58,221 nt of DNA from Vampirovibrionales bacterium (GCA_029262635.1 JAJCZA010000022.1:1-58221), one strand, 5' to 3'; positions 42,478 to 52,276 are shown, counted from the stretch's first letter. Notes: generated by a model from the sequence alone, not told the origin. Numbers and translations are program-made.

Positions 42478-43086
42478 ATGAGTGATCGCCATTTGCCTGC
42501 CGATGAGCCGTTCAATTTATTTGACGCGGCGCAAATCGATGAACAGCTCCAGAATCAGGGGTATATTCACGTTTACACAGGAAACGGAAAAGGAAAAACC
42601 ACGGCCTCGCTGGGACTGATTATTCGTGCTCTGGGTCGGGGGTTTCGGGTTTTGCTGGTCATGTTTACTAAGGGAGGTGACCATTATGGCGAACTCATTA
42701 CCCTGCGACATCTAATACCGGAATTTGCCAACCGACTAACCATCATTCAAGCCGGGCTGGATCGGATTGTCTTTCGACACAACCAGAAAGAGGACGATGG
42801 AAAAGCGGTTCAGACGGGTTGGAAAGTAGCAAAGCAGGCGATTGCTTCAAACAAGTATGATCTCATTGTTCTCGACGAAGCCAATATTGCGTTGGACTTG
42901 AACCTGATTGAACTAGACGATATGAAAACCGTCCTGAAAAACAAGCCTGAGAAACTTGAGCTGATTCTTACGGGACGACGGGCTCACCCGGAGATTATCG
43001 AACTCGCGCATCTGGTTAGCGAAATCCATCCCGTAAAACATTATTGGGATTTAGGGGTCAAAGCCCGCATTGGTATCGAGTACTAA
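42478..43086 (+). CDS. cobO: cob(I)yrinic acid a,c-diamide adenosyltransferase
   Basis: Transfers adenosyl from ATP to corrinoid in cobalamin synthesis or salvage. The 202-residue CobA/CobO/BtuR protein has the P-loop GNGKGKTT, the LVMFTKGG strand, LDEANIALDLNL and LTGRRAHPEIIELAHLVSEI. AAGGAC lies 5 nt before the ATG. It follows the LptF-type gene closely, suggesting an operon, though the link is not functional. No cobalamin riboswitch is evident. Confidence 0.94.
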   Translation: MSDRHLPADEPFNLFDAAQIDEQLQNQGYIHVYTGNGKGKTTASLGLIIRALGRGFRVLLVMFTKGGDHYGELITLRHLIPEFANRLTIIQAGLDRIVFRHNQKEDDGKAVQTGWKVAKQAIASNKYDLIVLDEANIALDLNLIELDDMKTVLKNKPEKLELILTGRRAHPEIIELAHLVSEIHPVKHYWDLGVKARIGIEY

Positions 43087-43444
43087 ACTCGTCCGTTTGT
43101 TTTGACCACAGTCTTTATAGGCTCCATTGCATGGGGGAGTAGGACTTTTATGCTCTCCTTCAGGCAGATGAAATTGGGTTCGAATCAAGACCGATGGATA
43201 ACCTATAAACCTTTTGACAGTCTGCTTTTCAAGATTTTACCTTGATTAAACTCGTTCGTTCAGCTGATGAATGGTGTCCCTCAAAACGTTAATCTGGGAA
43301 CAGGGATCGTGTTCTAACAGAGAAAGTTTTAGAAGTTCTTAAATTTTAAAGAAGAGAAGAAGAGAAGCACCAGACTGAAACGAGAAGTCAGAGATTCCAG
43401 ACAAACGAGAAGAGAGATATAAAAGAGGTTTAAAGGTGGTTTGT
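43087..43444. other. intergenic region with possible RNA structure
   Basis: About 350 bases. TTTATAGG (43114-43121) and CCTATAAA (43202-43209) could close a domain with an inner CTCC/GGGGAG helix. The right half is strikingly purine-rich (GAGAAGA runs) before the AMIN gene. No ORF is credible. Confidence 0.4.
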
Positions 43445-45007
43445 ATGCGATACAGTAATGAGAAACGGTACAATCTGTTTGGGTTGGCGTTAAGCCTAAC
43501 ACTACTTTGTCATGGTTCTATGGCCTTTGCCAGCGGTGCCCAGGAACTTGAAAAAGTGGATTTTGTGTCGCTGAATGGCGCCACCGAGATCAATCTTTAT
43601 ACCAATGAAGGGGTTAAGCATAAAGCGGTGTTGGTTTCAGATGATAAACTGGTTATCGATCTGAAGGGGGTTAATGTAACCCAAACCGTTCGAACTAATT
43701 TTAGCCATGCCCGCAATGTGGACAACATTGTGTTTCAGCCGTTGAGTGAGGATAAACTGCGGCTGATTATCCGAGGAGAACGTTTAGGCCAACCGCTAAT
43801 CGCATATAAATCCAGAGTTAAACCGAACAAGTCCATTCAACCCTTGGCTCTTGATTCATCAGCGCTTTCGGCAAGTGATGACGGCAAACTGTTGATTGAG
43901 GACTTTGATGGAGAGAATGGCACCGATACGGGTCGAATAGAAGCCGTTCATGACGATGGCTCGTTAGATACGGGTGGAATTGTTCCGGCTATCTTGACGC
44001 CAGAAATAAATAAAGAAGAACCCAGTAACAGCGATTCAGCAATTTTAGATCCGGATATTTCAGGCGCTGCCGCCAACATCGAACTGAGTGACGTGAACCC
44101 TATGGCCGATGAGCTTGTAAAACCATTGAACCTTCAGAACCGATTAAAAGCAACGCCAGCCCAAGCTATCAGCCAGTCTTTTACAGACATGTTGGGTTGG
44201 TCCACTTTAGGCCTTCCAAATTTTCCTATCCCCCTACCGCAAGCCGGAGTTATTCTTGCTTTGCTCGTGGGGTTAGGTCTGTTTCTTAAAAAGAAATTAA
44301 CAGCCCTTCGGCAAACGAGCCCTGTCCAAGGCTTGGGCAATGCGAGTCCATCGACTAAAAAGCGACTAAACTTTCGAGAGTTGGCGAATCAACAAAATTC
44401 GCCATCAGAAAGTGAACAGCAGCAACAGCAGTCAGAAGAAATTTTTGCTCCCACCAATCATCCCAAAAAAGCCAATAAGTGGGCTTCTAACCCAAACCAA
44501 ACCCCACCGAAAAGAACGGCGAAAAACACCCAAAACGCCATTGGCCTTAGCGCTTTGTTCGATACGGTAAATCCTTTGTCCGGCAAACAACCACCGGCAT
44601 CCAGCAATAAAAAGCAGGCACTAAACCAGTATCAAAAACAGGCCGTAACACCGTCCGCCAACCAGCCCACTAAAAAGCGTCCTATGGCTAAAAAGCCGAC
44701 CACACCTTCTGCGGCTAAACAAACACCCAAAAACACGGGAAGCCGACAAAAAGCGAGGGATAATCATCCATTAAACCCGATTACTTCAGGTACAACGCCA
44801 AAAGCGCCTTCGATACCAAATGCGGCTCGGCAGGCAATGATTAATAAAGCATTGAAACAGCCTCAGCCCAATCAAAATGAACCCATTCCTGAAAATACAA
44901 AAGTGCTGGATTTCCTGAAAAACGTGGCTGAAATGATGGAACAAGACGGTAAACATGATAAGGCTCAACAGATTAATAAAGGCATTCGGCGCGGGTTTAA
45001 TCAGTAA
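43445..45007 (+). CDS. AMIN-domain membrane protein
   Basis: A 520-residue protein. A signal peptide (about 8-30) leads to an AMIN domain (about 40-125: VDFVSLNGATEINLYTNEG, KLVIDLKGVNV, NVDNIVFQPL, LRLIIRGE), a fold that binds peptidoglycan or targets pilus/secretin complexes. A Ser/Asp-rich spacer is followed by one membrane span (about 268-285, GVILALLVGLGLFLKKK) and a long basic Lys/Gln/Pro/Asn-rich cytosolic tail (about 290-500). ATG 43445 has AAAGGTGG 6 nt upstream; the GTG at 43436 is rejected. A cell-envelope or pilus role is inferred. Confidence 0.75.
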   Translation: MRYSNEKRYNLFGLALSLTLLCHGSMAFASGAQELEKVDFVSLNGATEINLYTNEGVKHKAVLVSDDKLVIDLKGVNVTQTVRTNFSHARNVDNIVFQPLSEDKLRLIIRGERLGQPLIAYKSRVKPNKSIQPLALDSSALSASDDGKLLIEDFDGENGTDTGRIEAVHDDGSLDTGGIVPAILTPEINKEEPSNSDSAILDPDISGAAANIELSDVNPMADELVKPLNLQNRLKATPAQAISQSFTDMLGWSTLGLPNFPIPLPQAGVILALLVGLGLFLKKKLTALRQTSPVQGLGNASPSTKKRLNFRELANQQNSPSESEQQQQQSEEIFAPTNHPKKANKWASNPNQTPPKRTAKNTQNAIGLSALFDTVNPLSGKQPPASSNKKQALNQYQKQAVTPSANQPTKKRPMAKKPTTPSAAKQTPKNTGSRQKARDNHPLNPITSGTTPKAPSIPNAARQAMINKALKQPQPNQNEPIPENTKVLDFLKNVAEMMEQDGKHDKAQQINKGIRRGFNQ

Positions 45008-45070
45008 CCCGTTGTCTTTCCTTCTAGCTTTCGATTTCCCTAAATTTTTTGCTCACGTTAAAATACGACG

Positions 45071-45976
45071 ATGCGCATCGCCTTTAACCTCAAAAAATAC
45101 CCGTTTCATGTGTTACGCCCCTGGGTGGTTCAGCCCGTTTTTTGGAGTCTGTTCTTTCTATCACCTGTAACCAACCTGTTTCGAGCAGACATGCTGGCGC
45201 AACAACTAATTTTTATGGGCAACGTGTATCCGTTTGAAATCCAATATGTGATGTGGATCCCCATTGGGTTTTACGCCATTGTCCTCCTTGTGGCTATTTT
45301 CACAGCCTTTTTAGGCCGGATATTTTGCGGCTGGGCGTGTCCGCATAACATCCTGACCGAATGGACAAAACCCCTGCGCACCATGCTGGGGATTGGTAAA
45401 AAACCCCGATGGCTCCAGCTAAAGCTTAACCGCAATCCCCAATTAGAAAAGCCCTTTAAGGTATTGTCCGTGGTGTTGGGTCTTTTTCTAACGGTGACCT
45501 TGAGCTTTCTGCTCTTTGCTTATGTGGTACCGTTTCAATGGCAGGTGGAAAGTTATTTGAGCGGTCATCCGCACCCAACGTTGGTGATGGGGCACGTGTT
45601 ATTTACGCTGATTGGGACTTTTTCTTTACTCGCCGGGCATATTTTTTGCGAAACCACTTGTCCATATGGGTTGGCGCAATCGGTGTCGGCATATCAAACA
45701 GGCAAATGGCGTCCCATGGAAATCCATTTTAAGGGCTCATCCGTCGAGGAAAGCTGTGGAACCTGCACAGGTTGTCAGCAAGTCTGTTTGGTTAATATTG
45801 ACCCTCGAGGAGAACTTAAAGTCGGCCAGTTTGAGGGTTGCTTTAATTGCGGCGAATGCATTGACGCCTGCAATCAGGTTCATGAGTATCGAAATCAACC
45901 CGGTTTACTGACTTTTGGCTGGCCCTGGATCCCGGAAAAAGGATCGCCCAAAGAGAAAAAAGCTAAAAGCTATTAA
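45071..45976 (+). CDS. CcoG/NapH-like membrane ferredoxin, short form
   Basis: A 301-residue membrane polyferredoxin. Four spans carry the paired motifs GRIFCGWACPHNILTEW and GHIFCETTCPYGLAQS; a cytosolic domain then has two 4Fe-4S patterns (CGTCTGCQQVC, GCFNCGECIDACNQV). It lacks the C-terminal immunoglobulin-like domain of CcoG and so is nearer to NapH in size. It probably carries electrons between quinones and a cytosolic or assembly partner; no oxidase genes are adjacent. ATG 45071. Confidence 0.88.
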   Translation: MRIAFNLKKYPFHVLRPWVVQPVFWSLFFLSPVTNLFRADMLAQQLIFMGNVYPFEIQYVMWIPIGFYAIVLLVAIFTAFLGRIFCGWACPHNILTEWTKPLRTMLGIGKKPRWLQLKLNRNPQLEKPFKVLSVVLGLFLTVTLSFLLFAYVVPFQWQVESYLSGHPHPTLVMGHVLFTLIGTFSLLAGHIFCETTCPYGLAQSVSAYQTGKWRPMEIHFKGSSVEESCGTCTGCQQVCLVNIDPRGELKVGQFEGCFNCGECIDACNQVHEYRNQPGLLTFGWPWIPEKGSPKEKKAKSY

Positions 45977-46382
45977 ACCTCATTTCTTAAAAGAGTCTTG
46001 AATAGGGACTAGATCGCTATCCTTGCTACTTATTTTTTGGGGTAGAACGATAATTTTATTAAATATGTATCAAGATTAAGTTATATAAAAAATAGCGGGC
46101 AAGTTTAGAAAGAAGTTGGATACAATTTAATACAAGTTAATCAAAGAAAAGGGGCAGGACTGAAGAAAATTCTAATCCTAGTTTCTTGCCTTTTTCAAGC
46201 CTAAGAACAAAATCTATTGGAAAGAGTCTTTTGAGTTGTCTTAAGGCTCTTTTCTAAATTTATATTACGACAGTTTTCCGGTAACATCATGTACTAAAGA
46301 GTTTGTAGGGGGCAGATGTTTAGGGTATCGTGTAAAGTAGTCTCGTATGTTTTTTTGTGTAGAGAAAGAAAGGCCATTTCCC
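45977..46382. other. intergenic region
   Basis: About 400 AT-rich bases. A hairpin near 46220-46254 (GAAAGAG...CTCTTTTC) may terminate the ferredoxin gene. No gene seen. Confidence 0.4.
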
Positions 46383-47252
46383 ATGAGTGAAGCCCCTCCC
46401 GTAATCCGTGTTGCCCATAGCCCTGATTCTGACGACGCGTTTATGTTTTATGCCATGACCCAGGACAAGGTGGATACTGAAGGGTTAACTTTTACCCATC
46501 AGCTAACCGATATTGAAACCCTGAACCATGAAGCCATGAAAGGCACCTACGAACTAACGGCCATTTCTTACCATGCTTATCCTTATGTGAAGGATAAATA
46601 CGTGATTCTCGATGTGGGCTCTAGCATTGGCGATAAATATGGCCCGGTTTTAGTCGGTCGGGAAAAACTGACAAAAGAGCAATTGAAAAATGAAACCATT
46701 GCGGTTCCCGGTGATTTGACTTCGGCTTATTTGGCTCTAAAAATCTGGGAGCCGGAGCTAAAAACCGAGGTGGTACCCTTTGACCAAATTATCGATAAAG
46801 TGAAAGACGGTACATATGCCGCCGGGGTCATCATTCACGAAGGCCAGCTCACGTTTCAGGACGACGGCCTAACCAAGATTTTGGATCTGGGCGAATGGTG
46901 GTTTAATACCGTCAACTTGCCTCTGCCATTGGGCGGAAACGCAATCCGACGAGATTTAGGCGATGAGCTGATCCAGAAAATCGCTCGGGTACTGAAACGC
47001 AGTATCCAATATTCGTTAGATAACCGAAAAGAGGCTCTGGAGTATGCGATGCAATACTCTCGTGGGCTGGCACCCGAAAAAGCGGATCAATTTGTTCAGA
47101 TGTACGTGAACGACATGACCCTTCATGCGGATGCGACCATTAAGCGAGCCGTTCGTCTCCTACTTTACATGGGGTATGGTGCTGGCGTACTAAAAGAAAA
47201 GGTTGATCCCGAGTTTGTCACGCTGAAAGAAGCCAGCGAAGCAACACAATAA
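46383..47252 (+). CDS. MqnA/MqnD-family menaquinone biosynthesis protein
   Basis: A 289-residue protein of the periplasmic-binding-fold family that includes MqnA and MqnD of the futalosine route to menaquinone. The start RVAHSPDSDDAFMFYAM parallels the MqnD S-P-N-D-x-F motif; TDIETLNHEAMKGTYELTAISYHAY and GSSIGDKYGPVLV match the MqnD core. The closest role is 1,4-dihydroxy-6-naphthoate synthase, but the variant D-S-D-D motif places it in a sub-branch of less certain function. ATG 46383 has AAAGG about 10 nt upstream. Confidence 0.75.
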   Translation: MSEAPPVIRVAHSPDSDDAFMFYAMTQDKVDTEGLTFTHQLTDIETLNHEAMKGTYELTAISYHAYPYVKDKYVILDVGSSIGDKYGPVLVGREKLTKEQLKNETIAVPGDLTSAYLALKIWEPELKTEVVPFDQIIDKVKDGTYAAGVIIHEGQLTFQDDGLTKILDLGEWWFNTVNLPLPLGGNAIRRDLGDELIQKIARVLKRSIQYSLDNRKEALEYAMQYSRGLAPEKADQFVQMYVNDMTLHADATIKRAVRLLLYMGYGAGVLKEKVDPEFVTLKEASEATQ

Positions 47253-47267
47253 GTTGAGTAACCTGGG

Positions 47268-48470
47268 TTACTCCGGCTTTTCTGAATCCAGAAATTCATA
47301 AACCCGCTCAAATCTTTCTGGATCGCGAACGACCGTTAAATAGCGATCATACTTGTGAAACGGAGCGAATTGATTGCTGAGGTGATTTGCATCTAGAATC
47401 AGTTTTTCAATATGAGGATGATTCTTGCTGAGTTCGCCATAAATATAATGTCCATGGCTAACGGGCGTAATGCTATCCTGAGTGCCATGGACAAGCAGAA
47501 TAGGCTTGTCCGCTAGCGGGTGATTATTAAAGGGCGTAACGGTATTGATTTCCGAGAGAGAGACTCCTAGATAGGATTCTGAAATCTTTTGCAGTTCGGC
47601 ATTAATGTAATCAAGCCAAAGGGTATTTAAATATTTTTGAACGATAGGAACTTTTGCCATTTTAATAAAGGCAAAAGGACTATCAAGTACAATGCGATCC
47701 ACATGGGTTAACACATCATCCATGGCCTTTGGATAATCTTTAAGCGCTAAGGGAAGTTGCAGGATTGATGAAGCCCCCATGGAATGTCCGTATAGCCCTA
47801 TAGATTCCGATTGTTTTGGTTTGTTTTTCGTCAAAAACTGGATAGCGCTCGCAATGTCCCGCCCTTCGGTCAATCCCAGATTAATTCGTTGCCCTTCACT
47901 GCCACCATGAGCCCGTAAATCAACCATTAATACGTTAGAATCACGGCTATGAAGCTCTTTTGCCAACTCCGCATTCATTAGTGAATTCATCTTTAACCCA
48001 TGAACCAGAACCATCGTTTTTGAGGACGGTTGTTGGGCTTCAATCCAAAGCCCTTTCAATTTTAAGCCTTCCTGAGAAGGAAATTCTATAAGCTCGACCG
48101 GGAGGATTTCTCCTAATTGCTCTCCAGATATCGGCCCATTTTTAAATAGGACAAACCGACTCGCTATGTCGTCTAAAACCTCACACTCCCAAGTATAGGA
48201 TGAGCGGCTTTTCGGGATCACCACGCTCTGCGCGATACAGTGAGCAGGAATCGACCAAATGGGGTTAAGCGGCGGTGGAGTAATCGCTGCTACCGCCCCA
48301 AGCAAGGCCAATAATACTTTCCATTTTGCTTTCGGGCGAGGCTGAGGCGACACACCCGAAAAATAGACATCATCAACAAGTTTCTCATAGCCCCTTTTCA
48401 GGACAATGGGTCTGTTTATATCTTTTGTTATCGGATACCGGAGAAGAAGCGGATCTGAAATCTGCACCAT
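47268..48470 (-). CDS. alpha/beta hydrolase with N-terminal FSG motif
   Basis: A 400-residue hydrolase. Residues 1-45 carry VYFSGVSPQPRPK (35-47), then a membrane span (about 51-65, LLALLGAVAAIT), then the alpha/beta fold (about 150-395): VLVHGLKMNS, DLRAHGGSEG, nucleophile Ser in GHSMGAS, Asp in HGTQDSITP and His in DANHLSNQ. It is probably an esterase or lipase with the domain facing outward (inference). The ATG at 48470 has AAAGGTGG 5 nt upstream; the GTG three codons earlier overlaps that site. Confidence 0.85.
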   Translation of the reverse strand: MVQISDPLLLRYPITKDINRPIVLKRGYEKLVDDVYFSGVSPQPRPKAKWKVLLALLGAVAAITPPPLNPIWSIPAHCIAQSVVIPKSRSSYTWECEVLDDIASRFVLFKNGPISGEQLGEILPVELIEFPSQEGLKLKGLWIEAQQPSSKTMVLVHGLKMNSLMNAELAKELHSRDSNVLMVDLRAHGGSEGQRINLGLTEGRDIASAIQFLTKNKPKQSESIGLYGHSMGASSILQLPLALKDYPKAMDDVLTHVDRIVLDSPFAFIKMAKVPIVQKYLNTLWLDYINAELQKISESYLGVSLSEINTVTPFNNHPLADKPILLVHGTQDSITPVSHGHYIYGELSKNHPHIEKLILDANHLSNQFAPFHKYDRYLTVVRDPERFERVYEFLDSEKPE

Positions 48471-48697
48471 CAACCCCACCTTTGTTATTTATTATTATTT
48501 ATTTAAGTTTTTAAACTTTTATCATACCATCAAGCCCTCTTCCATTCCTACTTTGTAGTATAAATCGATGCTCTTTGTAAAGCAACTCAGAGAGAGAGGG
48601 GAAGGGAACTATGTTTTTATTATGGTTTATGTAATATTTATAAAAAATTATAAACAGTCGCTCAATTACTATCGCTAAACTATGTGAGGTTAAAATA

Positions 48698-49363
48698 ATG
48701 TCAGCCATTCGCCCTGCTTTTCCCCAACCCCTCCCTCAGGCTTTATCTCGTCCAACTTCTCCAGCCTTGGGTTTACCCGCACCCGATCAGACGGCACTCT
48801 GTTTTTCGGGGCAAGCCCCCTCAGAAGATGGACCAAGACCGTTAACCCGGACAGAAGGTGAATTTTTAAACCTCATCACCTTGAATGCTCACCCTAATAT
48901 CTCGGAAATTAAAAACTTTATCCATTTAAACAAAGACAACCCGGAATTTTCCATCAACGTTCAAAACCCCCAAGGCATGACAGCATTACACTTTGCTTCT
49001 GCCCAAAAGAAAATAGAGGTGGTAAAGCTTCTGATTGAAGAGATGACTCCTGAAGCGATTAGCGCACCAAATAACAGGGGTGAAACCGCATTGCATCTAT
49101 TTGCTTCAATGAAAGGTTATGCTGACATTGTCAAACTCTTAACGAAAAAGATGCCGTTAAGCGCTATTATGGCAACCACTGAAGAGTATAATCCAGCACT
49201 AAATTTGGCATTTCAGGCAGACGATAAGGATACAGTGGCCCACCTTAAGAAACTTAAAAGGATCGATATACTGGCATCCTTTTTCATGTTAATTGACGAA
49301 TTAACGGGTGGAAAAATAAGCGAATTCACTGAAAAAAGGCTTCGAGCGATTTGGGGGATATAA
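48698..49363 (+). CDS. ankyrin-repeat protein with N-terminal FSG motif
   Basis: A 221-residue protein. The first 50 residues are Pro-rich with LCFSG at 34-38 and EDGPRPL after it. Residues about 85-155 hold two clear ankyrin repeats (MTALHFASAQKKIEVVKLLI and ETALHLFASMKGYADIVKLL). The end FTEKRLRAIWGI resembles that of the next gene. Ankyrin proteins usually bind other proteins and are common in bacteria that exploit eukaryotes. GAGG lies 8 nt before the ATG. Paralogue of the gene at 49474. Confidence 0.85.
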   Translation: MSAIRPAFPQPLPQALSRPTSPALGLPAPDQTALCFSGQAPSEDGPRPLTRTEGEFLNLITLNAHPNISEIKNFIHLNKDNPEFSINVQNPQGMTALHFASAQKKIEVVKLLIEEMTPEAISAPNNRGETALHLFASMKGYADIVKLLTKKMPLSAIMATTEEYNPALNLAFQADDKDTVAHLKKLKRIDILASFFMLIDELTGGKISEFTEKRLRAIWGI

Positions 49364-49473
49364 CTCGACACTCGACATTCTCCGCAAATCGCTAAATAAA
49401 GACGCAATTCGTACTTGCATTCTAATTTATATTAAAATAACCAAAAAGTACGCAATTCAAATTGGAGAAAATA

Positions 49474-50463
49474 ATGTTAACCGTTCGTCCGACTCTCTCT
49501 CAGACCTTACCTCATTTTCAGAAAGCCAAGCCTACTTCAGGTTCTCTTATGAACTCTTCTGATGGTGTTGCTTTACACTTTTCAGGTGCTGCAAAGCCAT
49601 TGGAAGGTCCTAGAACGTTATCGTCTTTAGAAAGAGCGTTTTTTGATTTGATCCTTAATTTTGATGCTTCGAGTTCGTCAAACGTAATTTCCAGAAAAGT
49701 GTCGGAGATTCGAGCGTTTATTGAAACCCATAAAAAAAGTTCAGATTTTTCGGTTAACGTGCAGAATCGTAAGGGTTTAACAGCATTAGACTTGGCAGCA
49801 ATAAAAGGGTCTCCAGAAATAACGGCGCTTTTACTTGAGAAAACGAACGATAAGGCCATTAACAGTTTTAACGAAAAAAATCTTAAAACAGCATTAAACC
49901 AAGCGGTGATAAAGGGAAACCCCAAGGTAGTGGCACTTTTACTTGATAGAATGAGCGATGAGGCTATTAATGGTTCTAACAGTCATAATCTTAAAACAGC
50001 ATTACACCAAGCGGCGAGAAAGGGAAACCCCAAGGTAGTGGCACTTTTACTTGATAGAATGAGTGATGAAGCCATTAACCGTCCAGATGAGCCTGTTAGA
50101 ACGGCACTGCATTATGCTTCTGAAGAAGGCCATACGGAGGTGGTAAAGCTTTTACTTAAACGAATGAGTGCTAAAACAATTAGTCAGCCGGATTTTTATA
50201 TGAAGGAAACGGCATTGCATCTTGCGGCTGGAAAAGGACATATTGAGGTTGTGAAGCTTTTAACCAAGGCAATGCCGTTGAAAGCGATTAGAGCTCTTAA
50301 AGCCTCGGGTCAAACGGCGCTGAGCTGGGTTAAAGAATTAGAAGATCTACCGAATAAAGACGCAATTATTAAACATCTTGAACAATTTGAAGCATTAGTA
50401 CAGCCTATCGAAAGATGGAGCCAAATATTTGAAAAGGGGCTTCGAAAATTATCAGGAATCTAG
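49474..50463 (+). CDS. ankyrin-repeat protein with N-terminal FSG motif, second copy
   Basis: A 329-residue paralogue of the ankyrin protein upstream. LHFSG stands at 34-38, exactly as in the first copy, followed by KPLEGPRTL. Residues about 95-285 hold five or six ankyrin repeats; two are 36 residues each and nearly identical in DNA (108 bp, 49881-49988 and 49989-50096). The C-terminus FEKGLRKLSGI matches the first copy. ATG 49474 has GGAG 7 nt upstream; the TTG at 49462 is part of that site. Confidence 0.85.
   Translation: MLTVRPTLSQTLPHFQKAKPTSGSLMNSSDGVALHFSGAAKPLEGPRTLSSLERAFFDLILNFDASSSSNVISRKVSEIRAFIETHKKSSDFSVNVQNRKGLTALDLAAIKGSPEITALLLEKTNDKAINSFNEKNLKTALNQAVIKGNPKVVALLLDRMSDEAINGSNSHNLKTALHQAARKGNPKVVALLLDRMSDEAINRPDEPVRTALHYASEEGHTEVVKLLLKRMSAKTISQPDFYMKETALHLAAGKGHIEVVKLLTKAMPLKAIRALKASGQTALSWVKELEDLPNKDAIIKHLEQFEALVQPIERWSQIFEKGLRKLSGI
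49881..50096 (+). repeat. 108-bp tandem repeat inside an ankyrin gene
   Basis: Two adjacent 108-bp units encode almost the same 36 residues (KTAL-QA--KGNPKVVALLLDRMSDEAIN). Most differences are single bases, so the duplication is recent. Confidence 0.8.
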
Positions 50464-50743
50464 TGCCGGAAGTCTTTAAAGCGGTTTTTAAAAATTTCTA
50501 GATCCTTAATATAAACGGATTACCGGAAAGTCGGATGACGTTTTCTTCTGTTTCCTTGTAAATTTTTATGATATTCTCTGGGGTAGTCTCTTTTCAGACA
50601 GTCAGGATTAATTTATAAGGGATAAAGACACGCTGCCCAATCGAGAACGATTGATAATTCACATAGAGGCTTTGCTTCTTTAAGATTAGAGCCCACTTTA
50701 TTTTATACGTTTATTTTCTCTTATCAAAAGACGAAAGGTTGCC

Positions 50744-51943
50744 ATGGTTGCCCTATTTATACCCAAAGAAATAAAGGAAAACGAAACCCGTGTTGCCATA
50801 AACCCAGCCTGCGCCAAACGCTATGTGCAAGATGGGTTTGATATTTTTATTGAAGCCGATGCCGGTACAGGTTCCTGCTTTTCGGATAAAGCTTATACAG
50901 ACGTCGGTGCAACCATGGTGAACAGCGCTGATGAGGGTTACGGGAAAGCGGATTTGATTTTCATGGTCAACATCCCAACCCTGGATCAAGTGAAACAATT
51001 TAAAGCCGGAAGCACGGTTATTAGCTTCCTGTATCCGGTTCAAAACAATGAATTGGTCAAAGCCTTAGCCGAAGCCAAAATCAACGCCTACGCCATGGAC
51101 CAAGTTCCTCGAATCACTCGGGCACAAAAGCTGGATGCCCTATCCAGCCAAAGTAGCCTCGCTGGATACAAAGCCGTGGTTATGGCGGCCAACGAACTGC
51201 CTAAAATCTTCCCGCTTCTGATGACCGCCGCCGGTACCATTCGTCCTGCAAAAGTGGTGATTATGGGCGCCGGTGTCGCCGGTCTTCAGGCCATCGCTAC
51301 AGCCAAGCGTCTGGGAGCCGTGGTGGATGTTTCTGACATTCGGCCAGCGGTGAAAGAACAGGTTCAGTCGCTCGGCGGCAATTTTATCGAAGTCCCCACG
51401 GAAGAAAATATGGAAACCGCCGGTGGTTACGCTAAAGAAGCCTCGCCGGAATTCCTGAAGAAGCAGGCGGAAATCACCCGTAAACACCTAGTGGAAGCCG
51501 ATGTAATTATCACGACAGCACTGATTCCTGGTCGCCCTGCGCCGAAGCTCGTTTCTGAAGATGTGGTGAAGGACATGAAATCGGGTAGCGTTATCGTGGA
51601 TTTAGCCGCAGAGCAAGGTGGTAACTGTGAATTGACCGAAGCTGGTCAGGTGGTGGAAAAACATGACGTTAAAATAATGGGCACCCTGAATCTACCCGGA
51701 ACTCTGCCCGTAAACGCCAGTGATGTATACGCCAAGAACATTCAGAACGCCATTCAGGACAACATGAACAAAGAAAAAGCCTTTGCCTGGAATTTTGACG
51801 ATGAAATCGTTGAGAAGGCTATGGTTGTTTGGGAAGGCGAAATTCGTCACCCCGGCACGCGGGAGGCCATGGGGTTATCTCCACTGGAATCGCCCGCTAA
51901 AGAAAAAGAACTCGTCACATCTGAAAAGTCGGGAGGACAGTAA
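50744..51943 (+). CDS. pntAa: NAD(P) transhydrogenase alpha subunit, part 1
   Basis: The soluble NAD(H)-binding domain I of proton-translocating transhydrogenase. The 399-residue protein has FIPKEIKENETRVAINPACA, the MDQVPRITRAQKLDALSSQS loop, the Rossmann motif GAGVAGLQAIATAKRLGA, and EMMAG-like segments. The split form (PntAa, PntAb, PntB) is common in alphaproteobacteria and some cyanobacteria. AAAGG lies 6-7 nt before the ATG. It heads an operon: pntAb begins right at its stop. Confidence 0.95.
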   Translation: MVALFIPKEIKENETRVAINPACAKRYVQDGFDIFIEADAGTGSCFSDKAYTDVGATMVNSADEGYGKADLIFMVNIPTLDQVKQFKAGSTVISFLYPVQNNELVKALAEAKINAYAMDQVPRITRAQKLDALSSQSSLAGYKAVVMAANELPKIFPLLMTAAGTIRPAKVVIMGAGVAGLQAIATAKRLGAVVDVSDIRPAVKEQVQSLGGNFIEVPTEENMETAGGYAKEASPEFLKKQAEITRKHLVEADVIITTALIPGRPAPKLVSEDVVKDMKSGSVIVDLAAEQGGNCELTEAGQVVEKHDVKIMGTLNLPGTLPVNASDVYAKNIQNAIQDNMNKEKAFAWNFDDEIVEKAMVVWEGEIRHPGTREAMGLSPLESPAKEKELVTSEKSGGQ

Positions 51944-52219
51944 ATGACCGGCGAACTACTCATTGGACTCTACATCTTTATCCTGAGCATTTTCCTTGGG
52001 TTTGAACTAATTGCGAAAGTCCCTCCCACGTTGCATACTCCGCTGATGTCAGGCAGTAACGCCATCTCCGGGATTACCATTCTGGGAGCGCTGACCTGTG
52101 TAAATAGTGAAAGTCCCATTGCCAACTATATTGGCTGTGCCGCGATTACATTGGCCATCATCAACGTGGTCGGCGGATTTCTTGTCACCGATCGCATGCT
52201 CAAAATGTTCCGCAAATAA
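51944..52219 (+). CDS. pntAb: NAD(P) transhydrogenase alpha subunit, part 2
   Basis: A 91-residue membrane subunit with three spans (GLYIFILSIFLGFELIAKVP, AISGITILGALTC, AITLAIINVVGGFLVTDRML). It forms part of the proton channel. GGAGG lies 7 nt before the ATG, within the end of pntAa; the gene follows directly. Confidence 0.95.
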   Translation: MTGELLIGLYIFILSIFLGFELIAKVPPTLHTPLMSGSNAISGITILGALTCVNSESPIANYIGCAAITLAIINVVGGFLVTDRMLKMFRK

Positions 52220-52276
52220 CCCACCCAATAATACATTCTGTTAAAAGCAAAAAGATAAAAGGCGAAAATATTCACT

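Noticed and set aside
42300-42480. Cobalamin riboswitch before cobO
   Set aside because: Only 22 nt lie between the permease and cobO genes and no B12-box sequence is visible.
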